A DNA stretch of 64,000 bases from Tissierellia bacterium (GTDB lineage: Bacteria; Bacillota; Clostridia; Peptostreptococcales; Acidaminobacteraceae): the NCBI GenBank assembly GCA_012520095.1, contig JAAYOV010000105.1, positions 22,264 to 86,263 on the forward strand, in the 5' to 3' direction. Shown one piece after another: positions 1-7,443 of the stretch. The first letter of the stretch is position 1, and every line of letters begins with the position of its first letter. Below the pieces are notes generated by a model. It was not told the origin of the DNA. It did not search any database and saw only the letters and a program-made list of their open reading frames with translations. The translations under genes and the position numbers were made by a program.

Positions 1-1009
1 AATCGGAATGACCGCTTCCGTATTCGCGGATATGCTCGATCGCCTCATCGACACTTCCCAGCACTTTTATCGCAAGAATTAAATCGGCAAACTCGGTAGC
101 AAAGTCCTCCATGGACGCCTCTTGGATATCCGGGAGAATCTTCACCGTCTTTTTGCAACCCCTGAGTTCCACACCGCTCAGAGCTTCTCGGACTTTGGGA
201 AGGAACTCCCCGGCCACATCTTGATGAACGAGCAGCGTTTCCACCGCATTGCAAACGGACGGACGCTGCATCTTTGCGTTGACGATGATAGGCACTGCTT
301 TGAGTAGATCCGCCTCCGCGTCGACGTAAATATGACAGTTACCTATGCCCGTTTCAATGACGGGGACTCTTGCATTTTCCAGCACACTTTTTATCAGGCC
401 GGGTCCTCCGCGCGGAATCAACACATCGATCCACTCCGTTGCCATCATCAACTCTCTTGTCACTTCTCTGGAATTGTCTGTGACAAGCTGAATCAGATCC
501 TGTGAAAAACCGCTCTCCTTCATGCTCGCCCGCAAGGAATCAACGATTGAGCGATTGCTGTAAAACGCCTCTTTCCCGCCTTTTAAAATGACGCTATTTC
601 CGGCTTTGAAGCACAGGCCTCCCGCCTCAGCCGAGACATTCGGGCGGGACTCATAGATAAATCCGATAACGCCTAAAGGCACGCTCACCTTTTTTGCCAC
701 AAGCCCTTCGCGGATTTCTCTCTCCCAAAGCACTTTATTGAGAGGAGAAGGCAGCTTAGCCGTCGCCTCTAACCCGCGCGCCATCCCCTCTACTCTCTCC
801 GGCGTAAGAAGAAGCCGGTCTTGCATCGCCTTGTTCATGCCCGACTCATGCGCCAATCGCATATCTTCTGCATTGGCTTTGAGGATCACATCCTGATTGT
901 CTCTGATGCCCTGCGCCATTTTCATCAACGCACCGTCGATCTCTTCGCTCGTCTTATGGATGCTCTCTCTCAAAGCATATTTTGCTCGTTTTCCCATGTG
1001 CTCAATCAT
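1..1009 (-). CDS. proA: Gamma-glutamyl phosphate reductase (partial at window edge)
   Basis: Catalyses the NADPH-dependent reduction of glutamyl-5-phosphate to glutamate semialdehyde, the second step of proline synthesis, in the cytosol. The 336 visible codons match the aldehyde dehydrogenase-like ProA fold, with the family blocks GVIGFIYESRPNV, ILKGGKEA and a cysteine in the RPSVCNAVET motif that fits the catalytic thiol. The C-terminal end lies beyond the left edge. The ATG at 1009 is preceded by AGGAGA at a good distance and overlaps the end of proB by 8 bp, so the two are co-translated. A second in-frame ATG at 997 is less likely. Confidence 0.95.
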   Translation of the reverse strand, partial: MIEHMGKRAKYALRESIHKTSEEIDGALMKMAQGIRDNQDVILKANAEDMRLAHESGMNKAMQDRLLLTPERVEGMARGLEATAKLPSPLNKVLWEREIREGLVAKKVSVPLGVIGFIYESRPNVSAEAGGLCFKAGNSVILKGGKEAFYSNRSIVDSLRASMKESGFSQDLIQLVTDNSREVTRELMMATEWIDVLIPRGGPGLIKSVLENARVPVIETGIGNCHIYVDAEADLLKAVPIIVNAKMQRPSVCNAVETLLVHQDVAGEFLPKVREALSGVELRGCKKTVKILPDIQEASMEDFATEFADLILAIKVLGSVDEAIEHIREYGSGHSD

Positions 1010-1811
1010 CCGACTCTCCTTCTATAAAAAGCGTTCCTAAAGTTTCTCCGTCAAAGAAGCGGTAGAGATCTCGGGGCTGCTCTCCGCTCATCACCCAGGT
1101 AAATATTCCTTTGGGCACCGTCAAAGATGCCGCGGCAAATTTTGTCACCATTCCCCCGACAGCATGAGAGCTTCCCGCTCCGCTGATGCCTGAGCGCACT
1201 TTCTTCGAGTTGAGATTTGCCGTCTCCATTTTCACGGCATCCGGATTTTTTCTGGGATCACTGTCATAAACTCCGTCAATATCGCTGAGCATGATCAACG
1301 CATCCGCCTCCACTAACAATGCGACCAAAGCCGAGAGAGTGTCATTATCTCCCACAATAATTTCTTCCACCGTGACCGAGTCATTTTCATTTACTATGGG
1401 TAAAACGTTCATCTCCAACAGCCTCAAGAATGTATTGGTGACATTTTCTCTTCTCTCCTCGACCTCAAAAGCATCCTTAGTCAAAAGAATCTGCGCTACT
1501 TTGACATGAAACTGAGAGAAGAACTTATCGTAAAGATACATCAGTTCGCATTGGCCTATGGCGGCGCACGCTTGTTTTCCCGGAAGATCTGCCGGCCGCT
1601 CTGCATAGCCCATTTTCCCTACGCCGACGGCGATGGCTCCGGAGGAAACCAAAATGATCTCCAGTCCCCGATTTTTCAAATCCGAGAGAACGGTGATCAA
1701 TTCCTCCAATTTCCTGAGATGGATCTTTCCGGAAGGATACGTCAAAGAGGATGTCCCCACTTTGATGACGATTCGTTTTAGTTTCAATTTGTCGACTTTT
1801 GTGTCCATCAT
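1002..1811 (-). CDS. proB: Glutamate 5-kinase without PUA domain
   Basis: Phosphorylates glutamate to glutamyl-5-phosphate, the committed and usually proline-inhibited step of proline synthesis. At 269 residues it contains only the amino acid kinase domain: an N-terminal IVIKVGTSSLT nucleotide-binding segment, VSSGAIAVG, the NENDSV and GDNDTLSA substrate loops, and SDIDGVYDSDP. The C-terminal PUA domain of the roughly 370-residue Escherichia coli type is absent, as in some other Firmicutes. The start overlaps the holA stop as ATGA; a second ATG follows at 1808. The gene sits in a tight comEC-holA-proB-proA run. Confidence 0.95.
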   Translation of the reverse strand: MMDTKVDKLKLKRIVIKVGTSSLTYPSGKIHLRKLEELITVLSDLKNRGLEIILVSSGAIAVGVGKMGYAERPADLPGKQACAAIGQCELMYLYDKFFSQFHVKVAQILLTKDAFEVEERRENVTNTFLRLLEMNVLPIVNENDSVTVEEIIVGDNDTLSALVALLVEADALIMLSDIDGVYDSDPRKNPDAVKMETANLNSKKVRSGISGAGSSHAVGGMVTKFAAASLTVPKGIFTWVMSGEQPRDLYRFFDGETLGTLFIEGESDD

Positions 1812-2821
1812 TTCCTCTTTTTCCCTGCCCTTTGCAGAAGCTGAACGATCAGATTTTCAACGACTTCCGTTAATTCTACGGTCTCCAATCGACTTCGATG
1901 CAATGTGTCTAAACACAATTCCAGTTGTTCCAAAAGAAACTCTCTGCTATGCTCGCCTGCCTGATTTTGGATCTTCCGAAGGACGAAACCGCTGCGCAGC
2001 CCGAGAACATTTCCCAGTTCGTTTTGGCTTCGAGAAGACTCGGCAAATATCTTCGCTATTAAGAGCTGCTCATAGTTTCGAATAAGCAGAGAGAGTATAT
2101 TATAGACTTCTCCTGACGCTTTGAGATGAGAATACATTTCCAACGCGCGTTCGCTCTTTGCCATGGTGATGGCTTCGATCATATCAAAGACCCTCTCTTC
2201 GGCGGGGATGGCCAGCATGGATCGCACTCTCTCCACACCGATCTTCTGCTCCGGTGTCGAGAACAGTTTATCGAGCTCGCTCTTGATGAAGAAGAGATCG
2301 ATACGAGATTGATACTCAAAGTACCGACTTCCCTCAATCACTTCTCTCATCGCCTCTTGTGTCATCGTTTTATCAGCGAGCCGGGCCTCTTTTTGAATCC
2401 ATCCCTGCATCTGCCTTCTGTCTATGCTCTGTGAGACGACGGGTGTTCCAAGCGTTTTGAGAGTCCGAACGCTTCCTCCCTCTCGGTCAATAACAAAAGC
2501 GATCGTCACTCCTTCAAATAACTGTTCAGCGATCAATTTTTTCATCGCCTGTGTCCATTTGATATCCTGCGCACTCCTTACAACGATCAGCCTGTGGTCG
2601 CCAAACAGCGACAATGTCCCCAGGGCAAGCTGCAGGGTCTCCAAATCGACCTCGCCTCCCTCCAAGCGCGTCAAATTTAGGGACTCACTTCCCTCCGGAA
2701 TCAACTTCCTCGTCAGTTTATCAAGGAAGTCCTCTGTCAGATACGGTTCCGGTCCTTCCAATATTAGACAGGGCGGCAAGGAGCCATCCTTTAACTTCTG
2801 GAGAGCTTCATAATAATTCAT
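1808..2821 (-). CDS. holA: DNA polymerase III delta subunit
   Basis: Clamp-loader subunit that opens the beta sliding clamp during replication. The 337-residue protein has the delta-type start (ALQKLKDGSLPPCLILEGPEPYLTEDF, here written in part), a Walker-like but degenerate nucleotide site, and a helical C-terminal collar domain. I chose the ATG at 2821 because GGAGG ends 4 nt upstream; an ATG at 2824 and a TTG at 2836 are also in frame, but the TTG has no ribosome binding site. It follows comEC by 29 bp, the usual comEC-holA pairing in Firmicutes. Confidence 0.92.
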   Translation of the reverse strand: MNYYEALQKLKDGSLPPCLILEGPEPYLTEDFLDKLTRKLIPEGSESLNLTRLEGGEVDLETLQLALGTLSLFGDHRLIVVRSAQDIKWTQAMKKLIAEQLFEGVTIAFVIDREGGSVRTLKTLGTPVVSQSIDRRQMQGWIQKEARLADKTMTQEAMREVIEGSRYFEYQSRIDLFFIKSELDKLFSTPEQKIGVERVRSMLAIPAEERVFDMIEAITMAKSERALEMYSHLKASGEVYNILSLLIRNYEQLLIAKIFAESSRSQNELGNVLGLRSGFVLRKIQNQAGEHSREFLLEQLELCLDTLHRSRLETVELTEVVENLIVQLLQRAGKKRK

Positions 2822-2850
2822 CATTCCTCCGGCCAAATTGTAACACGCAT

Positions 2851-4830
2851 TTAATAAGAGCGGAAGCCTGTTTCATTAAAGAAGAAGTTCCCGGACATCC
2901 ATGTACTGTGATATCGAAGTCCTCGTTTTTCCAATGCTTCTATGACATGAGGCGAAGGATGGTGATAATTGTTTCGCCCGACAGACAGGATCGTCATCAG
3001 AGGCTGCATTGTATCAAGAGCACCCTCATGAAGAGAAGATCTCGCGCCATGATGAGGAAACTTGAGTACATCGACATAGCCTAAGTCCAAACTTCCCAAC
3101 ACCGCCGCTCCCACGTCGCCTGTATAGAGGACTCTCTTTCCATAGCACTCGACCAACAACACCAGACTGTCATCATTTCGATCGCTGCCCGCTCTTTGGG
3201 GATGATGAACAAATATGTCCACGTCGTCAATGGATAGAAAGTCTCCCTTTCTCAGAGGAATTCCCATCGACTCTCCTACGGGAACATAGAGCTCTCGACA
3301 GGGGATTTCCTCCGCCAGCGCACTGTGATCTGCATCGAGGTGAGAGAGAATCAGCATGTCTACCTGCTCGATCCCCAGTGTTTTCAACTTCCTAATCAGG
3401 GTTTTATCTCTTCCTGTATCAATTAATATACTCCTTCCGCTTTGGGTCACAATCAGCGATGCGTCTCCTTGACCGACGTCAAAAAAAATGACTCCTCGCT
3501 GCATTTTTTTATCGAATACAAGTGTCATCGAACTTAGAATTAGACCGGCTGCAAGAAACCAAGCTGCCTTGTTTTTTCCCCATGTCCAAGCCGGCTCTTT
3601 TTCACGCAATAGAAGGCGAAATATCCAGAGAAGATAGATGACAACGAGACTCAAACAAGCCGGAGAGGGCATCTGCACCGAGAATAGAACCACCTGCCTT
3701 GTTAGATAGAGTGCTCTTACAAGGCCGGCTAAGAGAAAGGAAGCAAGCGGCTGAAGAGATGTCCATATGAAAGCAACAGCTATCAGAGAAAGCAAAGGCG
3801 CGCTCAGAGCACTCACGATTGCATTGACAATCAAGTACACAATCGACAGTCTCTCGACGAAAAGAATTTGCATCGGTAATAATGCAATATTCATCCAAAA
3901 CAGCTTATACTTTCTGCTCAATCTGAGTCCGGCATAGGCAATGGTGCCTAAGAGAAAAGAAAGGCTTCCCGCCCATGCGGGATTTATCCATAACAGGATC
4001 AGGCAGACAAGGCCAAGCGACTCTGATTGATCAGGTTTCCTCTTTAAGTAAAAACCGATGCTTCGCACCAGAGCAAGCAAAAGCGTTCTCAAGGCGCTGA
4101 CATGCCAACTGCTGAGATAACAAAAAAACAATAGCAACGAAAACGCAATGATTTCCACTGCCATCCGCGGAAGAGACAAGGCATTTCCCAGCCGGATCAC
4201 ACCTCGATAATAGATTCCCAAGTGAAGGCCCGAAAGGACAAAGAGATGGAGCATCCCAAGTTCCTGAAGTCCCTTTTCCATCTCTCGATCCAATCCTTCT
4301 CGAATCCCGAAGAGCAAGCTGAAAGCCATTCCCCTATGCTCGCCCATCCCTTCCATACGCCGGTGGAAGGAAGAAAGAAGGCGCTGTCTCAGCGTAAGAG
4401 GGATGTCGGCTTCAAACTCGGCTTTCATCACTTTCGCCTCAGCAAAAATTCCTCGTGCTGCATATGACCGATTGATGAACCATCTTCCGTTTTTTTGCGG
4501 AAACGGCCGGATTTCAAAGGTCCCCCAATATTCTCCTTGCGGTAATTTTCCAAAATAGCGATAAGAATTCTCCTCGGTTGCGATCACTTTATCCGTTTGT
4601 ATGACACCGTGATCGACAATAGAAAAAGCACCTGAATATTCCCCCGCGCAGACATTCGGGCAGATCACGACAGGTAAAAAGCACAAAAGTACCAGCCATA
4701 ACTTCATTGGAAATAAAGAAAGAAGGATACAAAAAAGCGGGAGTACCATCCCTCCCGCCGGAAAAGAAAAGGCCAGGCATAGTAGCCAGGAGCCAAGCGC
4801 CAGCAGGAAGATCGGCCGTCTTACCTGCAT
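2851..4830 (-). CDS. comEC: ComEC/Rec2 DNA uptake channel
   Basis: Polytopic inner-membrane protein that carries transforming single-stranded DNA into the cytosol. Its 659 residues show hydrophobic helices at the N terminus, an extracellular segment, the Competence domain (near residues 200-400, including GLQELGMLHLFVLSGLHLG, a typical ComEC motif), and a C-terminal metallo-beta-lactamase domain with FFDVGQGDASLI, LIDTGRD and the SHLDADHS metal-binding motif. This is the full three-part architecture. GGAGG lies before the ATG. No other competence genes are in the window, although a Tad locus elsewhere could supply a pilus. Confidence 0.95.
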   Translation of the reverse strand: MQVRRPIFLLALGSWLLCLAFSFPAGGMVLPLFCILLSLFPMKLWLVLLCFLPVVICPNVCAGEYSGAFSIVDHGVIQTDKVIATEENSYRYFGKLPQGEYWGTFEIRPFPQKNGRWFINRSYAARGIFAEAKVMKAEFEADIPLTLRQRLLSSFHRRMEGMGEHRGMAFSLLFGIREGLDREMEKGLQELGMLHLFVLSGLHLGIYYRGVIRLGNALSLPRMAVEIIAFSLLLFFCYLSSWHVSALRTLLLALVRSIGFYLKRKPDQSESLGLVCLILLWINPAWAGSLSFLLGTIAYAGLRLSRKYKLFWMNIALLPMQILFVERLSIVYLIVNAIVSALSAPLLSLIAVAFIWTSLQPLASFLLAGLVRALYLTRQVVLFSVQMPSPACLSLVVIYLLWIFRLLLREKEPAWTWGKNKAAWFLAAGLILSSMTLVFDKKMQRGVIFFDVGQGDASLIVTQSGRSILIDTGRDKTLIRKLKTLGIEQVDMLILSHLDADHSALAEEIPCRELYVPVGESMGIPLRKGDFLSIDDVDIFVHHPQRAGSDRNDDSLVLLVECYGKRVLYTGDVGAAVLGSLDLGYVDVLKFPHHGARSSLHEGALDTMQPLMTILSVGRNNYHHPSPHVIEALEKRGLRYHSTWMSGNFFFNETGFRSY

Positions 4831-4850
4831 GTTCCCTCCTCCGCTCTACA

Positions 4851-6041
4851 CTAGAATTGTATCTTGACTCGGCTCACAAACGGCTGTGCTTCCACATAAT
4901 AAGTGTAGTATAGGTATTCTCCTGCCGGAAGCATTTCCACCGGAACTCCCTTTAAGGAATACTCCTTGTACTGGTTGTCGCGGATGACGCGCAGTGTCGA
5001 ACCATCACTTAAAAAGATGTCCTCGTCCTTAAAGCGGATCTGGTCAAAAGAAAGATCATAATACGAAAGAAACTGTGGGTCCGTTCCATAGTAGAAGCGG
5101 CCGGCAAAAGAAATGACATAATAACCGTCGACCCAGAGATCCTCAACAAATGCAGCTGCATTTGCCAGCTCTACGCAATCTCTCAATCGAGTTTCAATAT
5201 CAATCGCATTCGAATACAGCACGCCATCTTTTTTTGTCAGATACCGGACTCGTCCCCTCTCATCAAAATGAGGTGAGGTCGTCACTTCTTCACCCTCCGC
5301 CGTTAAATGCATCTGTGTGTCGGTGGAGGTCTCAATAAAATATACTCCGAGTCTTGTCGGAGTGGAGCTGTCTCCGTACAAGACGACGGCCTCTGTCGGC
5401 GAGGCGCTCAAAAAGCATCCTTCCTCGATGCTGAGCAATTCTTTTGTCTCGTTGATATAGATCTCAAAAGTATTGTCCTCATCATCCGAGACAACATAAT
5501 ACTGAGTTCCGTTTACAAGGAATATGCCTTCGAGGGATGTGACAGGCATTTCTTCCGTGTTTTCAAGAAGCCTCTGCACTGTATTTCGGATCGGACTCAA
5601 AAGCTGCACGCCTTCAGAATTGAGAAAGAGAATATTGTCTTTGAGATAGTGAATGTCGCTGACACCCTGAGCAAGGACAATAATCTCCTCTCCATCGATC
5701 TGGACAAGATCCGTCCCACGCATACCGTAGAATAGATTATCCCGGACATATCCGACATCGATCGCCTCTTCGGACCGAATAAGAATTTGTTCTTCCCAGT
5801 TCACCTCTGCAGGGACATCACCGACATAGATAACCCCATCGTATTCGATCAATCCGTCGGGACTGTATATAGCAATCTCAGGCTGCTCCTGATCAATGCC
5901 GTCACCGAGATCCGTCGCCACTTCAAAATTCTCCTCATTTGAATTCAAAGGCGCCTTCTTATCACGAAAAAACACGGCCCACGAAAAAAAAACCAATAGA
6001 CTTACAAGTATGACTCCAAACGCGATTGCTCGATTTTTCAT
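4851..6041 (-). CDS. Membrane-anchored DUF5050-like propeller protein
   Basis: Unknown function. The 396-residue protein starts with a signal anchor (MKNRAIAFGVILVSLLVFF, one helix) and continues as an acidic extracellular region with repeated short strands such as YVRDNLFYGMRG, HYLKDNILFLNSEG and FKDEDIFLSDGSTL. This pattern is like DUF5050 or beta-propeller repeats of clostridial surface proteins. The longer in-frame reading upstream runs through the rplT terminator, so I start at ATG 6041, which has GGGAG upstream. It lies 10 bp after that terminator and 20 bp before comEC. The family assignment is tentative; membrane anchoring is clear. Confidence 0.75.
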   Translation of the reverse strand: MKNRAIAFGVILVSLLVFFSWAVFFRDKKAPLNSNEENFEVATDLGDGIDQEQPEIAIYSPDGLIEYDGVIYVGDVPAEVNWEEQILIRSEEAIDVGYVRDNLFYGMRGTDLVQIDGEEIIVLAQGVSDIHYLKDNILFLNSEGVQLLSPIRNTVQRLLENTEEMPVTSLEGIFLVNGTQYYVVSDDEDNTFEIYINETKELLSIEEGCFLSASPTEAVVLYGDSSTPTRLGVYFIETSTDTQMHLTAEGEEVTTSPHFDERGRVRYLTKKDGVLYSNAIDIETRLRDCVELANAAAFVEDLWVDGYYVISFAGRFYYGTDPQFLSYYDLSFDQIRFKDEDIFLSDGSTLRVIRDNQYKEYSLKGVPVEMLPAGEYLYYTYYVEAQPFVSRVKIQF

Positions 6042-6049
6042 TGTTTCTC

Positions 6050-6080
6050 CCAAAAAAAAGATACACGCAGAGTGTATCTT
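6050..6080 (-). terminator. Rho-independent terminator of infC-rpmI-rplT
   Basis: On the minus strand a 9 bp stem (AAGATACAC with GTGTATCTT, 5 nt loop, 6058-6080) runs straight into eight T residues. The first stem arm overlaps the rplT stop codon. Confidence 0.9.
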
Positions 6081-6104
6081 AAGAATTCGACTTGATGCGC
6101 TCAA
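6076..6104 (-). promoter_or_regulatory. Candidate promoter for the gene at 4851-6041
   Basis: TTGAGC (6099-6104), a 17 bp spacer and TAAGAT (6076-6081) on the minus strand. The -10 box overlaps the first arm of the rplT terminator hairpin. There is no other room for a promoter before the downstream gene, so transcription starts here or passes through the terminator. Confidence 0.45.
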
Positions 6105-6432
6105 CCAAACTTGTAAAAGCTGCCGGATCATTGACTGCCATATCTGCGAGAATCTTTCGGTTGATAGTGATCCCCTGATTTTTCAGTCCATGCATGAAGG
6201 TGCTGTATGTCATGCCGTTGATGCGGCTGGCCGCATTGATGCGGGTAATCCAGAGCTTTCTGAAATCCCTTCTTCGGAGCTTGCGACCGACAAATTGTGA
6301 GCGCAGGCTTCGCATGACAGCGATATTAGCCGCTCGGAACACCTTGCTCTTCTGTCCGTAAAAACCTTTTGCCTGTTTGAGGACTTTCTTATGTTTTTTC
6401 TTGGCGTTAACTGCGCCTTTCACTCTTGCCAT
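6079..6432 (-). CDS. rplT: Ribosomal protein L20
   Basis: Large-subunit protein needed early in 50S assembly and, in Bacillus, the repressor of its own operon through the leader RNA. The 117-residue length and basic N terminus ([20 protein letters not shown]) are typical. It is last in infC-rpmI-rplT, 19 bp after rpmI, and its stop codon is inside the terminator stem. Confidence 0.98.
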   Translation of the reverse strand: MARVKGAVNAKKKHKKVLKQAKGFYGQKSKVFRAANIAVMRSLRSQFVGRKLRRRDFRKLWITRINAASRINGMTYSTFMHGLKNQGITINRKILADMAVNDPAAFTSLVERIKSNS

Positions 6433-6451
6433 GATTTATCTCCTCCCGATC

Positions 6452-6646
6452 CTAATAAGGCATCCCGCTGTCGATGCGCTTCTGATCTCCCGCGGAAACA
6501 ATGGCGCTCTTGCGAAGTTTGCGTTTAACATTGGATGATTTGTGTCCTAATTTGTGACGCATGCCCTGCTGCTGTCTCTTGAGTTTACCTGATCCGGTTC
6601 TCTTAAAGCGTTTGGCAATGCTCTTTCTTGTTTTCATTTTCGTCAT
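6452..6646 (-). CDS. rpmI: Ribosomal protein L35
   Basis: Small 50S protein of 64 residues, with the family signature [21 protein letters not shown] and a C-terminal [11 protein letters not shown]. The ORF begins ATGACGAAAATGAAA, preceded by GGAGAG. It sits 9 bp after infC in the conserved infC-rpmI-rplT order. Confidence 0.97.
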   Translation of the reverse strand: MTKMKTRKSIAKRFKRTGSGKLKRQQQGMRHKLGHKSSNVKRKLRKSAIVSAGDQKRIDSGMPY

Positions 6647-6655
6647 GGTTCTCTC

Positions 6656-7165
6656 CTATTTCTTAACCGGAGTAAAAAAGGCGACGACGCTGCGCCCTTC
6701 AATGCTTGGGCGTTTGTCCAGCTCTCCGTACTCCTTGATCATCTCTGCAAATCTCTCAACGACTTCTACCCCCAGTTCTTTGCGACTGAGCTGACGGCCG
6801 CGAAATCGCAGAGATACTTTGAGGCGATCTCCCGCCTCGAGGAATCGAATCGCGTGTTTTGCCTTAGTCTCCATATCGCCGCCGTCGATATTGACGCTGA
6901 GGCGAATTTCCTTAACTTGGATAATGCGCTGTTTTTTTCTGGCTTCTTTTTCCATCTTCGACTGTTCGTACTTGTACTTTCCATAGTCCATGATTTTACA
7001 CACGGGTGGACGCGCTTGCGGCGCTATTTTTACCAGGTCCAGCTTTGCTTCATCCGCTGCTTCCAATGCCTCTTGTATAGAGACAATTCCTATTTGTCGA
7101 CCGTCTACATTGATCAGTCTGACTTCACGATCGCGAATTTCCTCATTAATTTCTGTCTTTTTTAT
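6656..7165 (-). CDS. infC: Translation initiation factor IF-3 with probable ATA start
   Basis: Binds the 30S subunit, prevents 50S joining and rejects non-canonical start codons. From the ATA at 7163-7165 it would encode 169 residues beginning KKTEINEEIRDREVRLI, the usual IF-3 N terminus, and ending with the C-terminal domain (SIEGRSVVAFFTPVKK). In-frame ATG codons further upstream (7222, 7192) lie before or inside the leader terminator hairpin and have no ribosome binding site. GGAGG (7171-7175) sits 5 nt before the ATA. A rare start codon is a known autoregulatory feature of infC (AUU in E. coli); ATA here is my reading of the sequence. Confidence 0.9.
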   Translation of the reverse strand: MKKTEINEEIRDREVRLINVDGRQIGIVSIQEALEAADEAKLDLVKIAPQARPPVCKIMDYGKYKYEQSKMEKEARKKQRIIQVKEIRLSVNIDGGDMETKAKHAIRFLEAGDRLKVSLRFRGRQLSRKELGVEVVERFAEMIKEYGELDKRPSIEGRSVVAFFTPVKK

Positions 7166-7288
7166 ACCTGCCTCCAAAAAAAATGCGGACATTTTGCCCG
7201 CATTTCTACCGAATTCATACACTTGCTATGAACCCATGGCTTCAGCCATCAGGTGAGAAAGGGGGCTTTCTGCTTGTTAACAGTGTAA
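7166..7288 (-). promoter_or_regulatory. L20-type leader RNA with attenuator terminator
   Basis: The transcript from the promoter at 7289-7317 has a leader of about 120 nt. It contains a hairpin ATGGC-TGAA-GCCAT (about 7238-7251) and ends in an 11 bp hairpin (AAATGCGGGCA with TGTCCGCATTT, loop AAA) followed by a T run (about 7176-7207), placed just before the infC ribosome binding site. In Bacillus, L20 binding to the infC leader causes premature termination here. That a terminator precedes infC is seen directly; L20 control is inferred from the family. Confidence 0.75.
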
Positions 7289-7317
7289 ATACTATCAAGA
7301 ATATTAGCATGTGTCAA
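7289..7317 (-). promoter_or_regulatory. Promoter of infC operon
   Basis: Consensus -35 TTGACA (7312-7317), 17 bp spacer and -10 TAGTAT (7289-7294) on the minus strand. Confidence 0.85.
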
Positions 7318-7443
7318 GTTTTGAATTGAATAGGGTCGTGTCAAGTTGTTGTAGGTCAACACAATCGTATGCAAATGCACGCCATTGTGTTTGTCTCCTT
7401 CATTTAGACAAACACAGCGACAAATACGAAGCCTTTATGTGTT

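Noticed and set aside
7166..7222. Upstream in-frame extension of infC to ATG 7222 or 7192
   Set aside because: It would translate the leader terminator hairpin and has no Shine-Dalgarno; the IF-3 family N terminus begins near the ATA.
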